Assembly (NCBI GenBank): GCA_003024785.1
Contig: PUQB01000084.1
Location: forward strand, 307,346-371,345
DNA: 64,000 bases
Direction: 5' to 3'
DNA from: Selaginella tamariscina
Lineage: Eukaryota; Streptophyta; Lycopodiopsida; Selaginellales; Selaginellaceae
Part shown: one piece after another, positions 31,561-41,340 of the stretch
How the letters are laid out: the number at the start of each line of letters is the position of its first letter
How positions within the stretch are numbered: position 1 is the first letter of the stretch
Made by a program: the position numbers and the translations under genes
Notes under the pieces: model-generated
What the model saw: the letters and a program-made list of their open reading frames with translations, nothing else
Told to the model about the DNA's origin: nothing
The model's database searches: none

Positions 31561-33430
31561 TGTTGTGAGAGCTCGGAATATAGAAATGTGTATATCCATT
31601 AGTTCAGAAACCCTAACTTATATACAAGACGAGTGGTCCAGATTGAATCCAATCGACGGCTATCAAAATCCACTACGCTAATAATAGTATGTGCACATGC
31701 AGCCGTACACGTGGATCTTACATCATCCCCTCCTTCGGAAGGGTGTAAGTTGGTTAGGGTTCTCTTGTAGACGGGCCCGGATCTGGAGGAACATCAGGAG
31801 GAGGCACTGGTGGATCTGTAGGCGGCACAACTTGTTCCCGTTGCACAAAATGCTTCAACCGTTGTACATGTACAATCTCCGGAGGATCGGGTTGAATGTC
31901 GTGCCGAACCTCATAAACCTGTGGCCCTACTTGCCGTAGCACTCGATACGGTCCTTTCCACTGAGGAAGGAGACTCTTAGCTAAACCACGTACCGTAAGC
32001 TTGGGAAAACGAACCAACACCAGTTCATCAACCTTGTACTCCGCAGGAGGACGATGATGCGAGTTGTAGCGTTGTTGTTGTCCTACTTGTACGCGGCCCA
32101 AGTGTTCTGCTGACTCCGCACGAACCAATGGAAGAATGCTCGTCAGATACCGATCCCATGACCTAGCATCAGCAGCTGCGTAACCGAGAAGGCAAACCCA
32201 ACTCCGTTGGCAACACCGGGTCATGACCATACAAGAGCTTATATGGGGAAGTACCAATGGAACTTTGAACTCCAGTGACATAAGCATATCGGAGAGACGG
32301 CAGATAACCATCCCAATCGAATGTTGAAAGTTCACATACTTCGCGATCATCCCCTTGAAGGTTCTGAAGCCGTTCCACTAAACCATCTGTCTGAGGATGA
32401 TAAGCACTTGTGAAAGTGTGGCGTATCCCTAGTCGAGATGTCAAAACATGAAATGCCTCAGCCATAAATGCAGGACCATTATCCGAGAGAATTCGCTCCG
32501 GACAAGAATGCTGAAACACGACCCGATTAAGGAGAAACTGACCAACAGCAGAAGCAGTCGCACTAGCAAGAGCACCAACTTCTACCCAACGAGTTAGGTA
32601 ATCAGAAGCAATAATAACGTACTCGTTACCAGCAGTTGACCGCGGAAAAGGTCCCATCAAATCAAATGCCACCAATTCAAACGGACGAGAAACTGCAATT
32701 GACTCCAACCGTCCTTCCGAAGCACATGGGGGAGTATTGCGAGCTTGGCACCACACACAGCTACGCACATACCGAATCACATCTCCTCGCAACTCCGGCC
32801 AATAGAAAGATCTGTGCAGCTTCTCCATCACCCGACGATGTCCCATGTGCCCGCCAAGAATAGGAGAGTCATGGTAAGCATGGAGGAAGCGTGGAATGAA
32901 GATTGAAGGCACCACCAACCGCAAAGGATCATCTGGATCAGTCCCCACAAAATAAAGAAGGTCATCCTGAAGGCGATACTGCGAATGTAAATGCCTGAAA
33001 GGCAAGTCATCAGCAAGTGATGCAGGATTCTCAAACCCATCACGAAGCCTTCGAATCCACGGCTCAACCTTTTGAGCTTCCGAACCTCATCCAAAGACGG
33101 CAAATCTAACTCTGCATTCTGCGGACACTGAATGTCAAGCACAGCAACTGCTGATGGTACGGAATCTTCGTCCAAAAAGTCCACTGAGCTGGAACAACTG
33201 GTTCCTCTGGGGCAACAGAAGAGAGAGAAGGTGGAAGAGGAGCCCGAGAAAGAGCATCAGCATCAGCCATGGAACTTCCTGGGCGATGAACAACTTCAAA
33301 GTCGTAAATTTGAAGTTTCAAGGCCCACCGAGCAGTACGCCCAATCAAATTCTTCCGCTTCAACAACGAAGTGACTGCTGCATGATCGCCTTCCAACAAC
33401 GTCGCGAACCATGCAAGCATCCCTAAACCA
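31561..33430 (-). mobile_element. Truncated Ty3/gypsy element (second family)
   Basis: A short LTR-like segment (about 31561-31722, ending CTTACA) with an adjacent polypurine tract (GAAGGAGGGGATGA on the minus strand) is followed by integrase and the end of RNase H. Sequence left of RT is missing beyond about 33430, where unrelated coding-like DNA begins. The LTR start and any target duplication could not be fixed. It differs in sequence from the chromovirus at the left end of the window. Confidence 0.8.
31754..33420 (-). CDS. Gypsy RNase H end, integrase and tail (second family)
   Basis: The RNase H end (VVHRPGSSMADADALSRAP) lies in the frame of 33106-33420. Integrase is in 32169-33005: HHCC finger (HDSPILGGHMGHRRVM ... 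CVWC), then Asp in AFDLMGPFPRS, Asp in ILSDNGPAF and Glu in GLVERLQNL. It is followed in another frame (31754-32350) by the GPYRVLRQVGPQVYEV fold, and it ends in a Pro-rich tail and stop. No chromodomain follows. The frame change after VERLQNL breaks the protein. Confidence 0.88.
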
Positions 33431-33439
33431 TGCTTGTTG

Positions 33440-33663
33440 CTGAGAAGCTTGTGAGACTCAACTCAGGTTCGGGGCAGAACTCTTTCCTGCAACAAAAACC
33501 AAACTGATCGAAGTTGTTGACTCGAGTGCCACCTTAGGCGACATTTACGTGACTTACTGGAATCGTTACAACAATCTGTGGTATGTTTGTCGCTTCAATG
33601 CTCGTCAATTGACACCGGCCTTAGCTCGGACTTTGTTGTACCGGCGGAAGAATTGTGTACCAT
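33440..33663 (+). pseudogene. Unrecognised coding-like fragment
   Basis: A plus-strand frame beginning near 33466 reads FGAELFPATKTKLIEVVDSS, then LGDIYVTYWNRYNNLWYVC and ends RRKNCVP before a stop at about 33663. Its composition looks like real protein, but I cannot assign a family. It abuts the truncated gypsy element, so it may be a gene remnant cut by it. Confidence 0.4.
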
Positions 33664-33750
33664 AGCAGCTGCTTTTTTGAAGTTGATGTACATTGATGCC
33701 GTCTATCAGCAGTCCGACGGGTAGAATTCGAAAGGTTGGTAATTGATGTT

Positions 33751-34230
33751 TCAAGATTGTTTCACGTTTACTTTGAAGCTTTCAGCGACTTCGACTGCTT
33801 GGCTCATTAGTCGAGTCCTGCTCTTCTGGTTCACTGTCCTCCCTACTTCCGTTGGTACACCGAGGTTGTGGATTCTTTGACAACTGAGCCTTTCTTGACT
33901 GTACACCTCGTTTCTTCGGTCCCTTACTTGGATCTTCCTCCTCTTCTCAAAGGCCTTTTTCGACTGTGCACCTCGTTTCTTCGGTTCCTTCTTCACATCA
34001 CTTGGATCCTCCTCTTCTTCCTTCTCGGCCTTTAACGTCGACTTCTTGGCTGGAATGGCTTTATTCGCCTGTGCACCTCCTTTCTTTGCTTCTCTCTTCA
34101 CCTCTTGCTCATTAGTTGAATCCCCTTGTCTTCCTGCTTTGCCTGCTTCTTGGCTACAGAAGCTTTCTCCGACTGTGCACCTCGTTTCTTCCGTTCCCCT
34201 CGCTCATCACTTTGATGCTGAGGTATACTT
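33751..34230 (-). repeat. Degenerate tandem repeat coding for Lys-rich KKRGAQ units
   Basis: Minus-strand units with GAAACGAGGTGCACAGTCG recur about four times (around 33890-33920, 33955-33985, 34065-34085, 34160-34190). In the clearest frame they read KEPKKRGAQSKKAFEK. The frames do not stay joined. It could be the remnant of a basic nuclear-protein tail. Confidence 0.5.
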
Positions 34231-34261
34231 CATGAACACATAACATAAGTCGCAACTTCTG

Positions 34262-35049
34262 ATTATGGCAGATACGCAACTCCAAAGTCTCTGTGTTTAA
34301 TAGATGAGTTCCGCAATGGCACAATATCAGCCAGTACCGATGTCTTTCACGCCTAGTTCTGGTTTTCACTCTATGTGCACAGATGGTATAGGCCTACTGT
34401 GTTCAACGCTGAACCATTTTGCTTGTTCAAAATCTACCCCGAAGGTACGGCATACGTAGAGTCTCGCCAATTAATCTCGTTTCCCCTTACAGGTTTTGGC
34501 ATGCACTCATTTCAGCGAGCTTTCTGAAGATTGTTTTCTGTCGAAGGTGCGTGTTCGTTGTTCACGGAACATGGTATCTGTCATGTTCTTGGCACTCACC
34601 AAAAATATCGTTCTCCACGATGAGCATCTTAGAGCCGAGAAGCTCCCCCAGTGTCGCAGACATTGTCTTTCTTTATCGGTAACACGACCAGCACGACATG
34701 GAATTTTTTTTATCTAAGCTGAAGCTTGTGGCAGGCTTGTACCCGGTTATCAAGCTCTCAGTTACGGTAAGCTTGTTGTATTCCAAGTCGGCTCTCTTAA
34801 ACCTCCTGCAGGGGATTTACTGCGCTGAACTTGCTGGTAGGCCTGCATATCGACCACTGCAATGACAATGCTGATACGTCTGATCTCACAGGAGTACCTC
34901 AGGAGATTACCAACAGGGCTGCCATCGTGCTGGAAGCAGTAAAATCGGGACAGCCCATTCGAGACTTGGACAGCTTAGGAATTCTTGAAAGGGATCGCCA
35001 GTATGAGGTAACAGTCGAGTCTATAATAGATAAAACTCGTCTCGTTTGA
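34262..35049 (+). pseudogene. MSH5: MSH5 C-terminal remnant (MutS homologue 5)
   Basis: MSH5 pairs with MSH4 to stabilise meiotic crossover intermediates. Ordered plus-strand pieces match its ATPase and C-terminal region. They are PKSLCLIDEF at about 34284 (Walker B; GKGT is changed to RNGT), DGIGLLCSTLNHFACSKSTPK (about 34382-34444), VLACTHFSELSEDCFLSK (about 34494-34546), MSILEPRSS..ADIVFLYR (34619-34678), then CAELAG joined across a 55-bp intron to GVPQEITNRAAIVLEAV. The last frame stops at 35049. Introns are about 48-72 bp. The N-terminal half, Walker A included, is absent upstream. The stretch after FLYR does not match the expected SYGLHC region well. Truncated and probably non-functional. 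Confidence 0.82.
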
Positions 35050-35671
35050 TTGCAATACTGGGGACGTGAATAGTTTCGTTTCTGACATTCGAAGACAGGC
35101 TTCTAACCCTTGAGACGGAGTCTCACCCTTTTACTTCCTTCTTGATTCAGGCAGTTTTGCGGTTGCCGGCCGTGGGAGTCAACTCGGATGCTTTCTTTTT
35201 TGGGCTTCGTGATCTCCAACAGTCGTCGAACATCTCAAAGGGCCTGAAGCGCCTATAGCTCCAACGGTGTATCGAGTTAGACTAAGGTACTACTTACACA
35301 CTTACAACTTCAACATACAAGGTGAGGGATGAGGAGTTTTGGGGAATGCTAGGAAAAATTATTAAGTTATGAACCATATTACATTGCATATTCATAAAAA
35401 CATTTGTAGTGCGATTATTGGAACTGCTACGTATAGTGTGAGTTATGTATCACACATATCTAACTGAGAGAAAGCTTGATGCTCATCAACTTTCTAATTG
35501 TTTCCTCTCTTAAATAGATGTCATTAGTGGCAAGAGAAGGAGTACCTGGGTAGCTAGGCTAGTAACACAAAAGAGTTCTTTTGAGCATCATCAGCTTCAG
35601 TTGATGACAAATCAATGGGAGCTTAGGCTGTATATCTAGTGCTTTCAGTTGATGACAGAACCGTTGAGCCT
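35050..35671. other. Spacer between MSH5 remnant and peroxidase pseudogene
   Basis: No gene recognised. Three TTCAGTTGATG(A/G)CA words between about 35598 and 35690 form a short tandem repeat that overlaps the end of the peroxidase frame. Confidence 0.5.
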
Positions 35672-35887
35672 TCAGTTGATGGCAGAACAGTTGGTGCGAA
35701 TAGTTCCTTGGGTTGACTGGAAGGGTGGCAGTGTGATGAGCTTGAACATAGACTGGGCAAAATGCCTGGCAAAATGGGTCTCGTTTTTGGCATAGTCGAG
35801 AAAGACAGGACGCGTGGCTGGGTGGGAGAGGAGTCCCTTGGAGGTTGCGGTAGTACTGGTTGTCTAGCTTGTCGGGCGTAATGGGGT
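35672..35887 (-). pseudogene. Class III peroxidase pseudogene, C-terminal part
   Basis: The minus strand from the MULE insertion point reads ENDPITPDKLDNQYYRNLQ. After a one-base frame change it reads GLLSHPATRPVFLDYAKNE, HFAQSMFKLI, and GTIRTNCSAIN before TGA at 35672-35674. This is the usual C-terminus of secretory plant peroxidases. It continues the exon at 44932-45067 across the 9.0-kb MULE. Confidence 0.88.
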
Positions 35888-35896
35888 CATTTTCAG

Positions 35897-36030
35897 GGGT
35901 TTGACATTTCCTCGAGCGCAGTTTGCCGAGCGTACGGATTTCCGTCATACCGGAATATTCCATTCCGTACAGAATATTCGTTTTCATATAAAGAATATTC
36001 TGGTGCGGCGGGCGGGCAATCATGGCGGCA
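35897..36030. repeat. Left inverted end of the MULE
   Basis: Imperfect inverted counterpart of about 44716-44922. It carries CTCGAGCGCAG, ATTTCCG, repeated GGAATATTCC/AGAATATTCT palindromes and CCAGAATATTCT next to the GTGCGGCGGGCGGG box. Similarity is in blocks rather than end to end, so the ends have diverged. Confidence 0.75.
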
Positions 36031-36202
36031 CGGTAATGTGTCAAAGTTTCACAAATTTGGGGGTTAATCTGACATATATATTATATATTTATATTTATAT
36101 TTATGTTTTTATTTTTTAATATTTATATTTATAACTATAATTATATTTTTATATAAATACCGCATCAAACTAAATAAAAATTACAATAAAAACATAACTC
36201 AA

Positions 36203-39200
36203 TCATGAAGACTCGTTTCCACCAGCCAGTGCCTCGTCGTTAATGAATGCATTGTTACGGTGTCGTGAACGTTTCTCCAAAATCTGTCTGTCGTAAACTT
36301 CGAACTCTTCAACCATTTTCTTTGCCATCTGATTAGCGTAGTCTGGTAGAACAATACTGAAAACATATTAAAGTTTAAAACCAAAGAAATGATAAAACAA
36401 ATCTCACTCATCATCTGATGACTCGTATGATCTCTCTTCTGCTGACTCATCTGATGACTCGTCGTTGTGCTCCACGGACTTCTCCGTAACAACATCCTTG
36501 TCGTTTCGAGAAGGCGGATCCTGGTCTCCATCGTTGTCGCTAGCCAAAGGCAAATCCTGTGCTTCTGTTTCCATGGCCCTCTTCCACTCATCAAAAGGAG
36601 TAATCATGGAAACAACTTGATCATCCCCACCACCTTCAGCTGCTGTAACACTTGGAATGACCTTCCTGAAGACATCTCTGGCTGCTAAAACCAGATCCTT
36701 GTTGATGTCGATTCCATAACCATGTCTCCCTGTGTGAAAAGCTGCAAGAATACTAGCACCGGTTCCCACTGTTAGATCCACAACAGTTCCACCAGGCTTT
36801 GTGAGCTTCTCCACTAGCATCGCAAACAACTTGGGAGATTTCGGGCCAATTGAAATCCTGAAAGTTACAATATTAGAACATGAGAAATAACAAACAACAT
36901 TATACCATGGGAGCTGGAAATCTTCTGGCTCATCAAAAAGAAGAGTGTAGCGAGTGTCCAAGATCTCCTTGTTCTTGGCAACCTTAGAGTAGGGGGAACC
37001 AAAAATACACATGGCAATGATGCTTTCCTGAAAAAATAAACATTAAAAAATGACATTCTCAAAAAGAAGAATTACCTTTCTAGAGAAACGGTATCCCCAT
37101 GACTTTGTCGTGTGCACATAACTCATCTGCAGAAACTTTAGCTTGCAAGTTTCTGCAGTGTTCTTCAAAGCTAGAACATCATCCGGTAGCACAAACACTA
37201 CCACATGGCCAGCTCTGTCTAATATCCCGAAAGCAAGGTTCACCAAGTTCTTCAGCAAAGCATCCGAGAACTTCGTGTATTGATCCACCATCCCGCCTGC
37301 CTCAGCAACGCATCCGGTAGGCGGGTCGATGACAACGAGATCAACAGCTCCCTGGATGCATTTTGGTGGAGGCTTCGCACCAAACACATGAATAGTCCAA
37401 CTTGACTTGTGACTCACGATCCAATCCTCAAGCTCCTTCAATCCTGACGGAAAAGGCCTTCCGGCTTTGAAGTACTGGACTGCAAGGTTCTCTGAATCTG
37501 CATGAATGATTTCCCAGCTTCCATTTCCCTTCTCAGGCATCACCATCCTCAACATATCATCTTCTTCCAATCCAGCCGAGATGAAGGATGGGGCTGAAGA
37601 AGAAGCTTGTCCCTTGCTGACCTTGCTCGCCGATCTAGCATACCTGATATCCATCTTCACATGGAGCTTCCTTGCAGCATTGTCGTTCTTCCATAATAGC
37701 TCTCGCCGATCATCCTTGTGTATCTTATAGCTGGCCATCTCCCATTCGGGACAGTCACCAGGAAGGAAATCCAGCCAGAAAGGACAGTGTTCCACTTCGT
37801 AATCACTGATATCACGTAACAACCGGCTCCACATGCTAGAATCCTTGGTAACATCCATCCACTCTTTGAAATCTTCAGGGAGTGCATCGTTCTTCCATTT
37901 TAAAAACCTGTAAAAATAGATAAAAATCTGTAAAGAAACAAAAAAAAAACTTGCCTGAATGCCATTCTTTTTGCAGATTTTTCCAGCTCAAATAGTCGAG
38001 GAGGTGGAATTGTCGCACCGAACTCCTTGTTCTCGAGCATGTTCTGGTACATATCCAACTTAATTTCATTGTGCATCTTCATATACCATGTCATGAACTC
38101 CTCTACATGCTCGACCAAAAGCTCTTTAGCTGCCTCCGCGACCTGGCACGATAAAACGAATAAAAATGAAAAATATAAATATTAAATTACCTGGAACCAG
38201 TAAGTAAAGATGTGCAAAAACTTGATGAAGTCCTTGTCAGGCCAGCCGGTGACACCTTCCTTCTTGTCTTTCTCCGTCATGTTCACCAGCTTCTCAAGAA
38301 CGCCACGTTCTTGAATGTGCACAAGCTTTCCAAGGATATCAACCTTGACGTTGGAAGGAAGCTGGGACTTCGCGAGCATTTGAAGCTTCTCCAGAGTTAT
38401 TTGCTTCGTTGATGGTTTGATAGTGATATCTGTGATCGCCTTGAACCAATCTTCACCGACCGCCGGATCAGCAATGGTGAGGAATTTGTTCATCCGAACT
38501 GTGAATGTCTTGTAAACGCTGGAGAGGATCTGAGATTCTGTCTGGTTTGGTTTTCTGTTCGCAAGTTTTGTAGCGATTTGTCGCTTCAGTTGATTCTGCA
38601 AAAGAAACCGAAAATCAAAAAACAGTCAAAAGAAGAAGAAAAGATTACCTCCCAAAAAATCTTCACCAATGTCGTCTTTGGATACTCGTACCAAACGTCT
38701 TCTTTTCTGTTCGATCTCCACACTTCCACAGCTTTTCTATCTTCCTCCGGCATCCCGCGAAGAACATGATCGGTAGAAAGATCTGCAGACTTCACACAAC
38801 AATTCCGTAAGAACTGCAAGGTGTGAATGATTGTTGTAGGAACCACACGAGCAGTTGCTCTGCAAAACAAAACAACATTTATTTAGTATTTAAATAATGA
38901 AACAAACAAGTCACTTACTCATTCAACCGATTGCAAGCAGCGATTAGTCTCTTCTCCTCTTGCACTGTGGATGCTATGAGTGTTGCACGTACACGCAAAG
39001 TCCATTTCAAACCTGGCTCTTCAGCAAGCAAAGTGTTCAAAGCAACCCGACGATGATTCCCATCCCACACCAGAAACTTTGCATCTTTCAGAAATCGATA
39101 CCATGCAGAAAATGCTGGCTTATGCAAATCCGCTTCAAACTCTCTATCGACCTGTGCTTCTGACTCATTCCAACTTCGGCGTTCGTCTGCACTCAGCTGT

Positions 39201-39835
39201 GGTCCGAAAGATAAGGTGAACACTGACGTCTCCTGGTAAAATCCTTCAGCTCTAATCCATCCAACAAGGTCTTTCACGCCGTCCTTAGTGACATTCCTCA
39301 AACGTTGGTGTGGGAGCAACCTGTGAACCGGGATACGCGGAGGCTCACCAAGCTCAACTGGAACGTAGTGGTCTCGTCCTTGTAGCGATGTGTCAATATC
39401 TGTGTCATACCGAATAACAAGATCCCGAAGAAGCTTGGATGGAGCCTCAAGTGTCAGCCGCTCCGGAATTGCATATGATTCGGCAACATCCTCAGGAGCA
39501 TCCAGTTTCCTCTTCTTATTGAACATTTTACTACCAAGATCAATATCCGGTACTTCCTCTGCATTACCGTGTTCTGCAGAGCTTCCTGCAATCTCCCTAT
39601 TTCTAGGCATCCATTCACTCACCACAGTATGTTCATCAATGACTTGCGAACTATCCACAGGTTCATTGTTCGTCGGCATCATCTCTTTGTGTTGCAGTTG
39701 TTGCTTGGCGCCTCGGCCTCCTTTCTTGCCACGAGGTTTTGGAGCCATATCTGCAAGAGCTTCTTGGACGATATGTTCTTGAAGTGTCAAAGTCTTGTAT
39801 TTATCTCGTAGTCTCTTACTCTGCCTTTGTCTCAT
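36203..39835 (-). CDS. ParB-like domain fused to amino-DNA-methyltransferase (1092 aa), MULE cargo
   Basis: Eight exons: 38919-39835, 38649-38859, 38191-38595, 37955-38142, 37076-37907, 36906-37027, 36408-36857, 36203-36356. All junctions keep phase with no internal stop. Intron 4 is GC-AG (AG|GCAAGT); the others are GT-AG, about 48-59 bp. An N-terminal basic region is followed by a ParB/Srx-like fold at residues about 167-300 (IPVHRLLPHQRLR, WDGNHRRVAL). A helical middle follows (about 306-600). A beta-class methyltransferase comes next: LVVIDPPTG at about 764-772, then PGGTVVDLTVGTGA at about 913-926 (SAM-binding loop). The C-terminus is acidic, then basic. The family transfers methyl to adenine-N6 or cytosine-N4. 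Here the usual aromatic of DPP(Y/F/W) is Thr, so activity is uncertain. Another 5' exon or leader intron cannot be excluded. Confidence 0.87.
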
Positions 39836-41340
39836 TCTGCAATTACAACAACTGATAAGTGTGTGTGTGTGAGTTGTTTTAATTTATGGACACACATTTA
39901 CTATATATGTATACCTATCAATATATATAGACACACACGCACACACACACATATTTATACGTGTAATGTTGTTTGTGTGTGTGCTCACTATATAATGTTC
40001 CTTGTGTATGTGTGTAATGTTGATTATGTGTGTGTGTGTGCAATGTTGTTTGTGTTTTGTGATGTGTCTGTGTGAGAGAATATGGGTATATTCATATCTC
40101 TTCACATGTATATACAGACGAAAAAGCATCATCTCATATATACAAGTCTTAAATTCATATACTTATACATACATACATACATATTATATATATATAAGTC
40201 TTTTTAAGTATGTATTTAAATATATATATTTATATATACACACACACATGTATACAAGTCTAATGTTGTATAATCATACGTGTGTAAAATGTTATTTATG
40301 TGTGTGCGCAAACACACACACACACACACACACACGGATTTCCTGCCCGAATTGGGCAGGAAATCTGCCCAGATGGTGCGGCCGCCGCACCATCCTGGCG
40401 GCAGGATTTTCCTGCCCAATTCGGCAGGAATTCCTGCCGCCCAGATGGTGCGGCCCGCACCATCCAGGCGGCAGATTTCCTGCCCGAATTGGCAGGAAAT
40501 GTGTGTGTGTGTGTGTGTGTGTGTTTGCCGAAATCGGCAATAACTCATGCGTCGGAGGTGTGTGTGTGTGTGCACACGCGCGTGCGTTTGTGAATAAAGA
40601 AATCCTACTGAATTTGCACATACATTCACAGAAATTACTACACATATATAAGATTTTACCTGTAGCCATGTCGCCGTGACGCTCACACTAGCCTCTTGTC
40701 GCCGCAAAAAAAGAACAAAAGTGCCCTCTCTCAACAATGGAGAATGGAGAAGAAGAATGGGTAGTCCTGAACCTTTACCCTAAAATCTAACACTTAACCC
40801 TTTGACCCTTAACTATAAAACTGTGTTTAATTAAACCATACAACAGTATATATAATACTTACGATAAATAACATACTATATAAAAGGATACAAATACAAA
40901 CACATATTTAAGTAAAAATTTGTATGTTAAAAAAACATATTATTATATAATTAAATAAATATTCGTGTAAAAATATGTATTTATAATTGACAATTGGTAG
41001 CGGAGCAAGTATAATCAACATCTACATTTGATAAAACTGGATCAAATAACTATATAATTATAATAAATAAATTAACAGAATATAAACAAGTCATAAATAA
41101 ATATGTCAGATGAATGTAGATTAGACACACATTTATTTAAAAGACAATAAAGATTGCTCTATCTCTACGTGAAGTGCTATACTATATTAGCATCTAAGAT
41201 CTATACGTTTCCTTGAATTAAATATTCGCCCACGTTGAGTCATGATTGTGAATTTTTGAAATGGTAATATCCGATATTTACCAAAAGATGATTAAGTAAT
41301 GCTGTTGTTTTTCTGTCACGTTTGTGTAACTGCTTGCAAA
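39836..41340. promoter_or_regulatory. Divergent intergenic region between cargo gene and transposase
   Basis: Shared upstream region of the two divergent MULE genes. It holds CA/TG microsatellites (39855-40080), the GC-rich palindrome cluster (40336-40500) and AT-rich DNA (40850-41290). On the minus strand, CTACAG|GTAAAA near 40660 and GTAATTGCAG just before the cargo ATG could bound a leader intron. No clear TATA box could be assigned to either gene. Confidence 0.5.
40311..40541. repeat. GC-rich palindrome cluster between (CA)n and (GT)n runs
   Basis: Between (CA)n (40311-40335) and (GT)n (40501-40524) lie alternating palindromes of two types. Type A pairs TTTCCTGCC with GGCAGGAAA around an AATT centre (about 40339-40363, 40405-40430, 40475-40500). 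Type B is GATGGTGCGGC...GCACCATC (40372-40394, 40444-40464). A further TTGCCGAAATCGGCAA follows at 40525-40541. The whole block can also fold end to end, because CA and GT runs flank it. Type B shares GCGGCCGCCGCAC with the right MULE end. Confidence 0.85.

Noticed and set aside
36203-39835. Bacterial or phage contamination as the source of the ParB-methyltransferase gene
   Set aside because: The gene is spliced by about 50-bp introns and lies inside a MULE whose target duplication is in a plant peroxidase gene.
40216-40737. Open frames in both strands across the palindrome cluster
   Set aside because: They read through microsatellites and palindromes, giving HTHT/CVCV runs, with no family match.
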